A stretch of 64,000 nt of DNA from Haliea sp040221975 (GCA_040221975.1 JAVJWR010000036.1:124001-188000); one strand, 5' to 3'; positions 8,845 to 18,346 are shown, counted from the first letter of the stretch. Numbers and translations are program-made. Notes: generated from the sequence alone by a model not told the origin.

Positions 8845-9720
8845 ATGGCTGACAAATTGCAAAAACTGCTGACACTGCTGGAAGTGGAGCGTATCGACAA
8901 ATACCTGTTCATCGGCAATAGCCCGAGCTACCCGCCCCGGGTGTTTGGTGGCCAGGTGCTGGCGCAATCCCTCTATGCCGCCAGCAAGACCGTGGACGCC
9001 TCCCGCAACGCTCACTCGATGCACGCCTACTTCCTGCGCCCGGGTAATCCGAAGAAGCAGATAGTGTACGAGGTCGACCCGATTCGGGACGGCGGCAGCT
9101 TCACCACCCGGCGGGTGATCGCCAAGCAGGACGGTGTGCCGATATTCAGCACCTCGGTATCTTTCCAGCGTTTCGAGGACGGGCTGAGCCACCAGTTCGA
9201 CATGCCTGTAGTTACGCCACCGGAAGAATTGGAAACCGACTTCGAGTACTGGGGCATGATGGCCGAGAAATACCCCGACCGGTTTACACCGCCCCTGATG
9301 CAGGCGCTGGAGCGGCGCCCGGTCAGGCGTCGGGACTATCTGAACCCGAAACCCCAGGAGCCGGAGCAGTTCATGTGGTTCCGGGTGCTGGACCCGGCAC
9401 GCGAAATCGGCGATGACCCGGTCCGCCACCAGACACTTCTCGCCTTCATCTCCGACTTTGCCCTGCTCGGAGCTGCCCTGCTGCCCCACCCCTACACTGG
9501 CATGAGCCCTGAAATACAGGCAGCGAGCCTGGACCACGCGCTGTGGCTACACCGGCCCCTGCGGGTGGATGAGTACCTGCTGTATGCAATGGACAGCCCC
9601 AGCGCCCACGGCAGCCGCGGCCTCAGCCGGGGCAGCTTCTACAGCCGCAGTGGCGAGCTGGTGGCTTCAGTGGCTCAGGAGTCCCTGTTGCGCAAGAAGA
9701 AGCCTGTCAGCGATAGCTGA
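8845..9720 (+). CDS. tesB: Acyl-CoA thioesterase II
   Basis: A 291-residue double-hotdog thioesterase that hydrolyses medium- and long-chain acyl-CoA to free acid and CoA. Family segments include RVFGGQVLAQSLYAASKTV, HSMHAYFLRPGN and the C-terminal half LWLHRPLRVDEYLLYAMDSPSAHGSRGLSRGSFY, which carries the usual active-site region. Length matches E. coli TesB (~286). The gene follows the tandem-TetR regulator in the same direction. Its last 14 bases overlap the end of the convergent histidine-phosphatase gene. Confidence 0.93.
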   Translation: MADKLQKLLTLLEVERIDKYLFIGNSPSYPPRVFGGQVLAQSLYAASKTVDASRNAHSMHAYFLRPGNPKKQIVYEVDPIRDGGSFTTRRVIAKQDGVPIFSTSVSFQRFEDGLSHQFDMPVVTPPEELETDFEYWGMMAEKYPDRFTPPLMQALERRPVRRRDYLNPKPQEPEQFMWFRVLDPAREIGDDPVRHQTLLAFISDFALLGAALLPHPYTGMSPEIQAASLDHALWLHRPLRVDEYLLYAMDSPSAHGSRGLSRGSFYSRSGELVASVAQESLLRKKKPVSDS

Positions 9721-10414
9721 CAAGCTGTTCACCCGCCTGGCCGCCTAGCACCTGCAGAAAGGAGCGGTCGTTGAAGTAGGACAGGGACACCTTGTCTCCG
9801 CTGTAGAAAAGCTGGGTAACCGAGCAGTTGAAGATCGGCTCGTAGAACTTGTAGGCATGCTCTCCGCTCAGGCCCAGCACCTGGCTGACGATGGTGGCGA
9901 TGGTTCCCCCGGAGGTGAAGACACCGACCGTCTTGCCGGAACCCTGTGCCGCCATGATATCGCGCAGCGCCGCATGCACCGCCCCCGAGTATTCAGCCCA
10001 GCTCTGGATGCGCGGCTCGTCACAGGCCGGTGACACCCAGTGGGTGAACACCGCTTCGATCACTTTCTGATAGTCCTTGCTTGAACTCAGGCCCTTGTCC
10101 ACCAGCGCCTTGATCTGTGGATTTGCCGTTGCCACCACCGGCACCAGGTGTTTGATCTGCTCATCATTGCGCACTTCGTCAAAACGCTGGTCAATATGAT
10201 GCGGCACTTCCCGCGGCTGGCTGGCCAGCGCCAGCGCAGCAGTCTCCCGCTGCCGCAGCAAGCCGCCGCTATAGGCCGCATCGAGCTGGATACCCTGATC
10301 GCGCAGGTAATGGCCGAGCACTTCTGCCTGGCGACAACCGAGCTCCGATAGCTTGTCGTAGTCGTCGGCCCCGAAGGACGCCTGGCCGTGCCGGAAGAGA
10401 TACAGTGTTGCCAT
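9707..10414 (-). CDS. Histidine phosphatase family protein (phosphoglycerate-mutase-like)
   Basis: A 235-residue protein of the histidine phosphatase superfamily. The catalytic RHG motif is at residues 8-10 (LFRHGQASFGADDYDKLSELG), and a later GVFTSGGTI segment matches the second conserved block that normally holds a catalytic histidine, here with Ser/Thr in the visible motif. It may dephosphorylate a small metabolite; substrate is not indicated. Its ATG overlaps the aceK stop codon by one base, so it is translationally coupled to aceK. The 3' end overlaps tesB. Confidence 0.85.
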   Translation of the reverse strand: MATLYLFRHGQASFGADDYDKLSELGCRQAEVLGHYLRDQGIQLDAAYSGGLLRQRETAALALASQPREVPHHIDQRFDEVRNDEQIKHLVPVVATANPQIKALVDKGLSSSKDYQKVIEAVFTHWVSPACDEPRIQSWAEYSGAVHAALRDIMAAQGSGKTVGVFTSGGTIATIVSQVLGLSGEHAYKFYEPIFNCSVTQLFYSGDKVSLSYFNDRSFLQVLGGQAGEQLVSYR

Positions 10415-12168
10415 TAGACTGCTGCTGCCTGTTGCCTGGGAGTACGGTTGAACCGGAACTTGCGTCGGTAGGGGAAAAAGTCTTCGATGTAGCCCTGGCG
10501 TATCCGGTCCTGGAGGCCCTGCCAGAACGACGCCTCGTAGATGTCGCTGTGCATGGCGTCAAACACCTTGCGCGCGCGCTGGTTGCCGGAGAAGAAGAGC
10601 CGGAACTCCTCGGGAAAAATGTCATTGGGGCCCACGTTGTACCAGGGCTGGCTGGCCAACTCTTCCGCCTCGGTCCGGGGCGCGGGTATCTCGCGGAAGT
10701 TGCAGTCCATCAACGGCACGATCTCGTCGTAGTCGTAGAACACGACGCGACCGTGGCGGGTAACCCCGAAGTTCTTCAGCAACATGTCGCCCGGGAAGAT
10801 ATTGGCGGCGGCCAACTGCTTGATGGCGTTGCCATACTCGTCCATGACCGCTGCCACCTGCTCCTCGGTAGCATCCTGCAGGTACAGGTTCAGCGGCGTC
10901 ATCCGGCGCTCGACATACACGTGCTTGATCACCAGCGCCTTGCCATGCTCCTCGATCAGCGATGGCGCGACCTTGTGCAGTTCCTCCATCAACTCGTCCG
11001 AAAAGCGCTCGCGGGCGAAGGCCAGATTGGTAAATTCCTGGGTGTCAGCCATCCGTCCTGCGCGATCCCAGCGCTTCACCAGCCGGTACTTCTCCTTCAC
11101 CTGCTCCCGGGTCATTTCCTTGGGCGGTGTGAACCGGTCCTTGATGATCTTGAACACAAAGTCATAGGACGGCAGCGTGAACACGCTCATGACCATGCCC
11201 TTGATTCCCGGGGCAATAATGAACTTGTCACTGGTACTCTTCATGTGCCGGAAGGCGCAGCGGTAGTAGTAGGTCTTGCCGTGCTTGTTATAGCCCATGG
11301 AGCTGTAGAGTTCGGAAATCGGCTTGGCGGGCATCAGTTGCTGCAGGAACAATACGTACTGGGATGGAACGGTGGCGTCCACCATGAAATAGGCGCGGGT
11401 AAAGCTGAAGATTACGCTCATCTTGTCGGCGCCGAACAAAATGGTGTCGACGTACACTTCGCCGTTGCCACTGTGCAGGACAGGAATCACGATCGGCATG
11501 GAATCCGGCCCGGAAACAATGCGGCCGACAATGTAGGCACCCTTGTTGCGGAAAAAGTGTGGCTCCAGGGTCTGGATCTCCACCCCGGGCCGGTTCAGGT
11601 CGATACGTGGCGCCAGATAGTGGTTGATGGCCTCGACAATACTGGCGATATCGCGTTCCAGGTCTTCCCAGGGCAGGGAGAACCCGTAGTCCTGCAGCAC
11701 CTCCCGCAGGGGTGTATCGAAGCCGTCCGCACAGGCATAGGAACGATAGACCTTGCTCACATCCGGAGCCGGCATGTCGCCCTGGGGTGAAAACACGAAG
11801 GCGTATTCGTCGCGTATCTTGAGGTGCTTGAACACGCCGCAGTAAACGGAGTTGAAGAAGGTCTCGGCGATCTCGAAGTTGTTGTGGCCGCGGACCAACG
11901 CCGCGTAGCTTGCACGTGCCTGCCGCCAGAACTGCAAGCTGTGCAATTGCTCTCCGGCGATCAGTTCCACGTACTGCAGGACCCGGGTCGTGGATTCCTT
12001 GTAGAGATCGATCCGCTGGATGGACGCCGCATGCATGCCTTGCCAGTCCTGCGCCTCGAACCGCGCACGCGCGGCCAGGGTGATGTTCTGGAACTCGGCA
12101 AAGTAGGCCTCGAAACCGTTGAGGATGGTGCGCGCGAAACGCTCCTCCTGGCCGCGACTGTAGGTCAT
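10414..12168 (-). CDS. aceK: Isocitrate dehydrogenase kinase/phosphatase
   Basis: A 584-residue bifunctional regulator that phosphorylates and dephosphorylates isocitrate dehydrogenase, directing carbon between the TCA cycle and glyoxylate bypass. Family-typical segments include GFEAYFAEFQNITLAARARF at the N-terminus, RDEYAFVFSPQGD, and the C-terminal kinase-like part with VVFYDYDEIVPL and HSDIYEASFW. Length fits AceK (~580). The start is taken at the ATG ending at 12168 (MTYSRGQEERFA); a longer frame upstream would overlap the preceding SDR gene and lacks homology. No aceA or aceB lies next to it, unlike in E. coli. It follows a fatty-acyl catabolic gene run, consistent with growth on acetyl-CoA-generating substrates. 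Confidence 0.95.
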   Translation of the reverse strand: MTYSRGQEERFARTILNGFEAYFAEFQNITLAARARFEAQDWQGMHAASIQRIDLYKESTTRVLQYVELIAGEQLHSLQFWRQARASYAALVRGHNNFEIAETFFNSVYCGVFKHLKIRDEYAFVFSPQGDMPAPDVSKVYRSYACADGFDTPLREVLQDYGFSLPWEDLERDIASIVEAINHYLAPRIDLNRPGVEIQTLEPHFFRNKGAYIVGRIVSGPDSMPIVIPVLHSGNGEVYVDTILFGADKMSVIFSFTRAYFMVDATVPSQYVLFLQQLMPAKPISELYSSMGYNKHGKTYYYRCAFRHMKSTSDKFIIAPGIKGMVMSVFTLPSYDFVFKIIKDRFTPPKEMTREQVKEKYRLVKRWDRAGRMADTQEFTNLAFARERFSDELMEELHKVAPSLIEEHGKALVIKHVYVERRMTPLNLYLQDATEEQVAAVMDEYGNAIKQLAAANIFPGDMLLKNFGVTRHGRVVFYDYDEIVPLMDCNFREIPAPRTEAEELASQPWYNVGPNDIFPEEFRLFFSGNQRARKVFDAMHSDIYEASFWQGLQDRIRQGYIEDFFPYRRKFRFNRTPRQQAAAV

Positions 12169-12187
12169 GCGACTGGTCCGTGCAGTA

Positions 12188-12979
12188 TCACAGGTTGGGA
12201 TTGCCGAAACGGCGCCGCAGTTTGCGCATGCCGCCCAGCCAACGATCATAGTCCGCTGCCTTGTGCGCCCGGTAGTCCGCCACCTGCGCGTGTGGCAGGA
12301 TCAGGAATCGCTCTGCAGCCAGGCCATCAATGACCGCATCCGCCACCTGCTCCGGTGTCAGGATGCCATCGACACCGGCGGTGCCTCCCTCCTCCACGCT
12401 GCCAATCATCTGTGTCGCCACCGCTTGCGGGCACAGTACTGCAACCTTTATCCCGTCATCCCCATGGGTAATGGCCAGCGCCTCGGCAAAGCCAATCGCC
12501 GCATGTTTGGTGGTCGAATAGGCGGCGTCCCCAACCTGATTCAGCAGGCCCGCGGCCGAGACCGTGTTGAGGAAAAAGCCCTCACCACGCTCAAGCATGC
12601 CGGGCAGGCAGGCGCGAGCAGCGTAGACGTGCGCCATCACATGAATTTCCCACATGGCCTGCCAGGTGCTGTTGGGGGCGGAGGTTGCCCACCAGGGCTC
12701 TCCGTCGCCCGCAACGATGCCGGCATTGCTGCAAAACAGGTCGATGCGGCCATGGCGGGCGATCACTGCATCGACCATGGCCTTGATGGCCTCTTCATCG
12801 CGGACATTGACCTCGAAGGCATCACCGGCAACCGCTGCGGCCACTGCCTCCGCGTCGGCGCGATCAAGATCGACCACGACAACTTTCTCCGCGCCCTCCC
12901 GGTGGAAGCGTTCGCACAGAGCCTTGCCGATGCCGTTGCCGCCACCGGTGACAACCACGATCCGCCCCTGCACCTGCAT
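12188..12979 (-). CDS. Short-chain dehydrogenase/reductase (SDR)
   Basis: A 263-residue classical SDR oxidoreductase. The Rossmann NAD(P) motif TGGGNGIG is at residues 11-18, the structural NAG motif at ~85-87, and the catalytic Ser-Tyr-Lys set at S141, Y154 and K158 (YSTTKHA). It should interconvert an alcohol and a ketone; the neighbours suggest a beta-hydroxyacyl-CoA or steroid-like substrate. The start codon overlaps the stop of the LLM oxidoreductase gene by one base (TGATG), indicating translational coupling. aceK begins 19 bases downstream. Confidence 0.9.
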   Translation of the reverse strand: MQVQGRIVVVTGGGNGIGKALCERFHREGAEKVVVVDLDRADAEAVAAAVAGDAFEVNVRDEEAIKAMVDAVIARHGRIDLFCSNAGIVAGDGEPWWATSAPNSTWQAMWEIHVMAHVYAARACLPGMLERGEGFFLNTVSAAGLLNQVGDAAYSTTKHAAIGFAEALAITHGDDGIKVAVLCPQAVATQMIGSVEEGGTAGVDGILTPEQVADAVIDGLAAERFLILPHAQVADYRAHKAADYDRWLGGMRKLRRRFGNPNL

Positions 12980-14019
12980 CAGAGCATTTCCCTGGCAAAC
13001 AGCTCCAGCACGGCGGGATCATGTACTCCCAGTAGCATGGTACCAACCTCGCCCCGCTTGCCGGCGGCTTTCCAGTCGGCCAGGCGCTCAATGACCCGTT
13101 CGCGGGGACCGACCAGCGCTACCTCGTCGAGCAGTTGATTCGGCACCAGCGCTTCTGCCTCGGCCTTCTTGCCTGACAGGTAGAGGTCCTGGATGCGCTC
13201 GGCGACGTCGCCGTAGCCAGCGCGAGTAGCGTAGTCGTTGTAGAAGTTCTTGTTCTTGGCGCCCATGCCGCCGATGTACAGGGCCAGCCAGGGCCGCAGG
13301 GAATCGTAGGCCGCGTCCAGATCATCATTGACTGCCACTGAGACAAAAGGCGCGATATCGAAGTCGGCCAGGCTCTTGCCGTTGCCTGCGATGTCCAGGC
13401 CTTTCTGGATATGCTCGCCGAGGATGCTGAACTTGTTCGGGTCCATCCATACCGGGAACACGCCATCCGCCACTTCCCCGGCACAGCGCAGGCCCGCCGG
13501 GGTGATGGACGCAGTGTAGATGGGTATGTCGGGGTTGCCCGCGAGAATCGATTTCAGCGGCTTGCCGAGGCCGGTGGTGCCGGCGCCGGTATTGGGCAGC
13601 TGGTACATTTCACCCTGGAATTCCACCGGGCCTTCCCGCGCCATGATCTTGCGCATGATCTGGATGTACTCGCGGGTGCGGGTGACCGGCTTGCCATAGG
13701 GCACCCCGTGCCAGCCCTCCACGACCTGCGGGCCGGACGCACCCAGGCCGACGATGAAACGGCCGCCGGACAACTGATCCAGGGACATCGCGGTCATCGC
13801 GCACATGGCCGGTGAGCGCGCGGGCATCTGCATGATGGCGGTGCCGACGCGGATCTTTTCGGTCTGGGCGAGTACCCAGGCGGCCGCGGTCACGGCGTCG
13901 TTGCCGTAGGCCTCGGCCGTCCACACCGAGTCATAGCCCATCGATTCCGCCTGGCGGATAAGGTCGATGGGAATGTCGATTTGCTTGCCGGAATAGCCCA
14001 GCAGAATGCCCAGTTTCAT
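12979..14019 (-). CDS. LLM-class (luciferase-like, F420-type) oxidoreductase
   Basis: A 346-residue TIM-barrel protein of the luciferase-like monooxygenase superfamily. Typical segments are MKLGILLGYSGKQ at the first strand, GYDSVWTAEAYGNDAVT, and SGGRFIVGLGASGPQVVEGWHG. The closest family style is the mycobacterial-type LLM-class F420-dependent oxidoreductases, but FMN use cannot be excluded from sequence alone. It lies in a run with two acyl-CoA dehydrogenases and an SDR, so a role in oxidation of a lipid or sterol side chain is inferred. It begins 22 bases after the upstream dehydrogenase gene and overlaps the SDR start by one base. Confidence 0.88.
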   Translation of the reverse strand: MKLGILLGYSGKQIDIPIDLIRQAESMGYDSVWTAEAYGNDAVTAAAWVLAQTEKIRVGTAIMQMPARSPAMCAMTAMSLDQLSGGRFIVGLGASGPQVVEGWHGVPYGKPVTRTREYIQIMRKIMAREGPVEFQGEMYQLPNTGAGTTGLGKPLKSILAGNPDIPIYTASITPAGLRCAGEVADGVFPVWMDPNKFSILGEHIQKGLDIAGNGKSLADFDIAPFVSVAVNDDLDAAYDSLRPWLALYIGGMGAKNKNFYNDYATRAGYGDVAERIQDLYLSGKKAEAEALVPNQLLDEVALVGPRERVIERLADWKAAGKRGEVGTMLLGVHDPAVLELFAREML

Positions 14020-14041
14020 AGCGTTGGCTCCCGTTTATTGA

Positions 14042-15181
14042 TCATGCACTGTAGCGCAGCTGGTTGAATTGTGCCTGATGATAATCGCCGTTGCCAAAAG
14101 TGGCATTGATCATCATCAAGCGCTTGGCGTAGTGACCGATATCCAGCTCATCGGTGAGGCCCATGCCGCCGTGCAGCTGGATTGCCTCGCCAAAGATCTT
14201 CCTTGCGTTGCGGTCCACCATCACCTGCAGCGCATGCACGCAGGCAGCGACGTCATCACCGCCACCGTCCAGTTCACACACGGCGCGATAGAGCATGGAC
14301 TTGGTCTGCTCGTAGGCCATGAAGGTATCTACCATCCGGTGCTGCAGGGCCTGGAAGCTGCCGATGGCAACCCCGAATTGCTTGCGGGTCTTGGTGTACT
14401 CGAGGGTCTTGGCGTTGAGCTGCCCCATGATCCCGAGCGCCTCCGCGGCCAGGCCAATAGTGGCGGCGGTGACCACTTCGTTCATCAGGGCATAACCTTC
14501 GTGCTGCTCCCCGACCACGTCGGCGGCGGGCACCTGGACATCCTTGAACACGATATTGGCGACCAGCTGGCCATCCATCAGCCGGTAGCTGCTGCGCTCG
14601 ATGCCGGCGGCGTCGGCCGGGACCAGCAGCAGGGTAATGCCATCGCTGTCACTCTGTTCGCCGCGGGTGCGGGCCGAGACAATCAGTTGGTCGGCGCTGG
14701 CGCCGTTGAACACCACGACCTTCTCGCCATTGAGCACCAGGGTATCGCCCTGGGCGCTGGCCGTGGTCTTGATATCCGCCAGCTCATAGCGGCTCTGGCG
14801 CTCCAGGTAGGCAAAGGCACCCAGGCAACCACCCTCGATAATGCGCGGGATCAACTCGGCTTGCTGTTCCACCGTTCCGCCTCGCTGCAGCAGGCCGCCA
14901 AACAGGAGTACCGTGGCCAGGTAGGGCTCCAGCACCAGGCCCTTGCCGAACTCCTCCATCATTACCATGCTATCGACCGGGTTGCCGCCGAAACCGCCGT
15001 GCTCCTCGGCAAAAGGCACCGACAGCCAGCCCAGTTCGGCGAAGGTCTGCCAGTTGGCGCGACTCATGGCCTCATCGGAGGCCGCGATCTTGCGGCGGGT
15101 ATCGAAATCGTAGCTGTCCTGGACAAACCGCGCGACGCTGTCCCGCAGCATCCCCTGTTCTTCGGTAAACTCAAAATTCAT
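14042..15181 (-). CDS. Acyl-CoA dehydrogenase (small-subunit-like of a pair)
   Basis: A 379-residue flavin-dependent acyl-CoA dehydrogenase that would introduce an alpha-beta double bond into an acyl-CoA. N-terminal MNFEFTEEQGMLRDSVARFV and C-terminal IQLHGGMGLTDELDIGHYAKRL are characteristic. It resembles the partner ('small subunit') type found beside a second dehydrogenase gene in pimeloyl-CoA or steroid-side-chain dehydrogenases that work as alpha2beta2 complexes. The second gene lies 24 bases upstream, supporting a heteromeric enzyme. Substrate chain cannot be deduced. Confidence 0.9.
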   Translation of the reverse strand: MNFEFTEEQGMLRDSVARFVQDSYDFDTRRKIAASDEAMSRANWQTFAELGWLSVPFAEEHGGFGGNPVDSMVMMEEFGKGLVLEPYLATVLLFGGLLQRGGTVEQQAELIPRIIEGGCLGAFAYLERQSRYELADIKTTASAQGDTLVLNGEKVVVFNGASADQLIVSARTRGEQSDSDGITLLLVPADAAGIERSSYRLMDGQLVANIVFKDVQVPAADVVGEQHEGYALMNEVVTAATIGLAAEALGIMGQLNAKTLEYTKTRKQFGVAIGSFQALQHRMVDTFMAYEQTKSMLYRAVCELDGGGDDVAACVHALQVMVDRNARKIFGEAIQLHGGMGLTDELDIGHYAKRLMMINATFGNGDYHQAQFNQLRYSA

Positions 15182-15205
15182 CTCTGTTGCCTCTCGAATG
15201 CGGGA

Positions 15206-16384
15206 TTACAGGCCGAGCACGGCCTTGGCGATAATGTTTTTCTGGACCTCGTTGGAGCCTCCATAAATGGTGGCAGCGCGGCCGTACATGTAGCTCTGCC
15301 GAGCCTGGGAACCGAAGTCATGGCCCAGCTGTTCAGGAGTGAGGTCGTTGGGCAATACGCCCTGGTAATAGGCCGCCACGTCCATGCGCAACTCCTGCAC
15401 CGCCTGCTGCATCTCGGTACCCTTGATCTTGAGCAGCGAGGATTCCGCACCCGGGGCACCGCCCGAGGCAACGGTGGCCAACACCCGCAACTCGGTGAAT
15501 TCCAGCGCCATCAGCTCGATTTCGATATCAGACAGGCGCTTCTGGAACAGCGGGTCACTCAGCAGCGACTTGCCACCGTTGACTTCGCGGGCAGCGAACT
15601 CCCTGGTCTGTGCCAGGTTACGCTTGCTGTCGGCAACGCCGGCGATAGCCGTGCGTTCGTGGGCCAGCAGGGCCTTGGCGTAGGTCCAGCCCTTGTCCTG
15701 TTCGCCGATCAGGTTGGCCACTGGCACACGCACCTCGTTGAACTCCACCTCGTTGAGACTGTGGTGGTTGTCGATGGAGACAATGGGGTTGACCTTGATT
15801 CCGGGCGACTTCATGTCGATCAGCAGGAAACTGATACCTTCCTGCTTCTTGCCCTCGCTGTTGGTGCGCACCAGACAGAAGATCCAGTCCGCATACTGGG
15901 CGTAGCTGGTCCAGATCTTGGCGCCGGTCACCACGTACTCGTCGCCTTCGCGCACCGCCCTGGTCTTCAGTGCCGCCAGGTCGGAACCGGCACCCGGCTC
16001 GGAGTAGCCCTGGCACCACCAGTCATCGCTCTGCAGGATACGGGGCAGAAAGCGCTGCTTCTGCTCCTCATTGCCAAAAGCGTAGATGACCGGGCCCACC
16101 ATGTTGAGGCCGAAAGGGATGACGTCGCGGATGCCCGCGGCACTGCGTTCCGTCTCGTAGATGAACTTCTGGGTAGCATTCCAGCCGGTACCGCCGTATT
16201 CCTTCGGCCAGCCCGGAGCGATCCAGCCCTGCTTGTAGAGTCGCTTCTGCCAGTCGATGACGGCGTCCTTGAAAGTGTCAAGGTTGTTCAGGCGTGCCTG
16301 CAGCTCGGCATCATAGGCCTCGGCAAAAAACGCCCGCACTTCATCGCGAAACGCGAGATCTTCAGGAGCAAAACTTGTATCCAC
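15206..16384 (-). CDS. Acyl-CoA dehydrogenase (large-subunit-like of a pair)
   Basis: A 392-residue acyl-CoA dehydrogenase. FAD-binding and substrate segments are visible: WWCQGYSEPGAGSDLAALKT, TGAKIWTSYAQYADW and the C-terminal YGGSNEVQKNIIAKAVLGL. The sequence style matches the large subunit of paired dehydrogenases of the pimeloyl-CoA/steroid type. It is followed by the small-subunit-like gene and preceded by the alkylsulfatase-like lipoprotein gene on the same strand. The two dehydrogenases probably form one mixed complex acting on bulky or branched acyl-CoA; that is inference from pairing. Confidence 0.9.
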   Translation of the reverse strand: MDTSFAPEDLAFRDEVRAFFAEAYDAELQARLNNLDTFKDAVIDWQKRLYKQGWIAPGWPKEYGGTGWNATQKFIYETERSAAGIRDVIPFGLNMVGPVIYAFGNEEQKQRFLPRILQSDDWWCQGYSEPGAGSDLAALKTRAVREGDEYVVTGAKIWTSYAQYADWIFCLVRTNSEGKKQEGISFLLIDMKSPGIKVNPIVSIDNHHSLNEVEFNEVRVPVANLIGEQDKGWTYAKALLAHERTAIAGVADSKRNLAQTREFAAREVNGGKSLLSDPLFQKRLSDIEIELMALEFTELRVLATVASGGAPGAESSLLKIKGTEMQQAVQELRMDVAAYYQGVLPNDLTPEQLGHDFGSQARQSYMYGRAATIYGGSNEVQKNIIAKAVLGL

Positions 16385-16430
16385 GTCAACACCTCTTCTG
16401 TTGTCGAAAAGCGGCCGGGGCCGCCGATAA

Positions 16431-18209
16431 CTACTGCTGCCGAAACAGCGCCAGGAATCGCAGTAACGTACCCTTGTCCGCCAGACCGCCGGATACCTGG
16501 AGCGTGCCGTCCGCCAGCGCCAGGGGAAACCCGCGCTGGCCGCTGACCAGGTCCAGCCAGTCAGTGGCCGTCACTGTCACTACCAGGCTGTCGTCGTCGG
16601 GCACCGCAGGCAGCGCCTCAATGGCGGCGACCTGGTTGCGCACATGAATGGCATACTGTGCTCCCTGGTCGGGGAAAACAAACACCACCCGCTGATCCAT
16701 ACCGACACTGCGAGCAGGGTCCAGGCTCACCGCCATGGTTCGCAGCACTCCCGCAATGGGAAAACCACGGGCAAATTCCACCCGCTCCGCCGTGAGCGGC
16801 GAGGGTGCCACCGTCACCCTGCCTTCCAGCTCCAGCGCCTCGGTCAGGTACCAGTTGCGGGCATTCGGGTTTGGCGTGCCACTGGCAAGGATACGCAGCG
16901 CCTGCGCTTTCAGGTCAGCGGCAACCGCGACAGAATCGGGGTTCGCCGTCAACACCAGGTCCGCCAGCTCCGCCGCCCACTGGGGATCCTGCGGCAACCG
17001 GGCCTCGGCCTCCGCCAGCACCGCCGCCTCGCCGCCCGCCAGGTCCAGCAGCCTGCTGGCGCGGGTCGCGGCCGGCGTCGGGAACAGATTGCTGCTGTTG
17101 CCGTCGTACCAGCCCAGGTAACCGGAATAGATCGCCCGCACCGACCAGGGCACAGTGCCATAGAAGGGCTGCAGCCAGGGGTGTGTGGCCAGTTCGGACG
17201 GCAGTTCAATACTGGCCGCCAGGGTCAGCGCATCCAGACCCTGGTTGATACCGCGCACGGTCTGGTCGTGCACATACTGGATGGCATCGCTGTACACTCG
17301 CAGGATCTCGTCAATCTCCGCGGCACCCGCTACCGGGCGGGTGTGGCTGGGCAACAGATACTCGGCGCCCAGGTCACGCATGCTGCGCACGCTCCGGGCC
17401 CACTGCATGACGTCGCGATAGCGGGTACCGCGGATGGTATAGAGATTGGGGAAGGCCTTGTAGACGTTGTCGCCCGGTAACAGCACCTTCTCCTCCGGCA
17501 GCCACACCAGGATCTGGTCATCGGTCTCCCCCGGCGCATGCCGCAGCACCAGCGTGCGGCCGGCGATGGTCACTTCGAGCCGGTCCTGAAAGGTATGGGT
17601 GGGTTGCAGCAGGCCGAAAAGATCCGTATCCACCCCCGGCGTATGGGCCAGCGCCGGGCCGATACCGTCGTTGACAATGGTTTCTCCACCGGCGGCCAGG
17701 TAGTTGCCGAACATGCGGAAAGAACGGGTCTCAATGACCGGGCGCAGTACATTCATGATGCGCTCGATGTGGGACCAGGTGGTTGCGTGAGCATAGACCG
17801 GCACATCCCGCCCCTGGGCAAAGGCGGCGGCACCAAAAATGTGATCTGTGTGGTTGTGGGTATAGATGATGGCGGCGACAGGCTTGTCGGTTATGCGGTC
17901 AAACTCTGCCTTGATCGCCCGCGCCGCGGCCAGGGATTCCGTGGTATCCACGATGATGACGCCGTCATCACCCTCGATCAGGATGACATTGGCAAGCGCG
18001 TAGCCGATCGCCACGTGGATTCCCGGCACTACCTCGACAATATCCCTGCTGAACTCGGCGGAATGTGTAGCCAGTGCCTCGCTGGCTGCAACCGGGGGCG
18101 GCGCGGGTGGCGACTGGTCGCCCCCGCAGGCGGACAGGACCACGCCGCAGAGCAGCGCCAGCATGCGCGCGGCAGACCGCCTGGTGCCTGTAACAAGTGC
18201 CTTCGCCAT
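16431..18209 (-). CDS. Alkylsulfatase-like metallo-beta-lactamase-fold lipoprotein
   Basis: A 592-residue exported protein. The N-terminus carries a twin-basic start, a hydrophobic stretch and a lipobox (VLSAC, Cys28), so it is predicted to be a lipoprotein. The catalytic domain is a metallo-beta-lactamase fold with THNHTDH (H118, H120, D122, H123) that binds two zinc ions. A helical dimerisation region (~360-460, with LAGGEAAVLAEAEARL) and an SCP2-like C-terminal domain follow, the layout of SdsA1/BDS1-type alkylsulfatases, which release alcohols from alkyl sulfate esters. It heads the minus-strand lipid-catabolic run, which could oxidise the released alcohol or acid. Substrate specificity is not established. 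Confidence 0.85.
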   Translation of the reverse strand: MAKALVTGTRRSAARMLALLCGVVLSACGGDQSPPAPPPVAASEALATHSAEFSRDIVEVVPGIHVAIGYALANVILIEGDDGVIIVDTTESLAAARAIKAEFDRITDKPVAAIIYTHNHTDHIFGAAAFAQGRDVPVYAHATTWSHIERIMNVLRPVIETRSFRMFGNYLAAGGETIVNDGIGPALAHTPGVDTDLFGLLQPTHTFQDRLEVTIAGRTLVLRHAPGETDDQILVWLPEEKVLLPGDNVYKAFPNLYTIRGTRYRDVMQWARSVRSMRDLGAEYLLPSHTRPVAGAAEIDEILRVYSDAIQYVHDQTVRGINQGLDALTLAASIELPSELATHPWLQPFYGTVPWSVRAIYSGYLGWYDGNSSNLFPTPAATRASRLLDLAGGEAAVLAEAEARLPQDPQWAAELADLVLTANPDSVAVAADLKAQALRILASGTPNPNARNWYLTEALELEGRVTVAPSPLTAERVEFARGFPIAGVLRTMAVSLDPARSVGMDQRVVFVFPDQGAQYAIHVRNQVAAIEALPAVPDDDSLVVTVTATDWLDLVSGQRGFPLALADGTLQVSGGLADKGTLLRFLALFRQQ

Positions 18210-18317
18210 GCCGGTTTTGACCTTCGGGTATGTTTTTCATCGCCGGGGCATGTACCTTAACGATTCCGGCAGCGCAAAACAAGAACCCCGCGGCACCAAC
18301 CCCGCCTATACTGCAGA

Positions 18318-18346
18318 TTGACAACACCTCCCCAAGCCGATGTAAT
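18318..18346 (+). promoter_or_regulatory. Sigma-70-type promoter for the OmpA/kinase/CHAT operon
   Basis: TTGACA at 18318-18323, a 17-base spacer and TGTAAT at 18341-18346 give a close match to the vegetative consensus. The predicted start near 18353 leaves a leader of about 43 bases before the OmpA-TPR gene at 18396. It lies in the 186-base divergent gap shared with the alkylsulfatase gene. Confidence 0.7.

Noticed and set aside
14069..16546. Long open frame of 825 codons on the plus strand
   Set aside because: It is antisense to the two acyl-CoA dehydrogenase genes, which have strong family motifs; the frame is a GC-rich shadow without recognisable domains.
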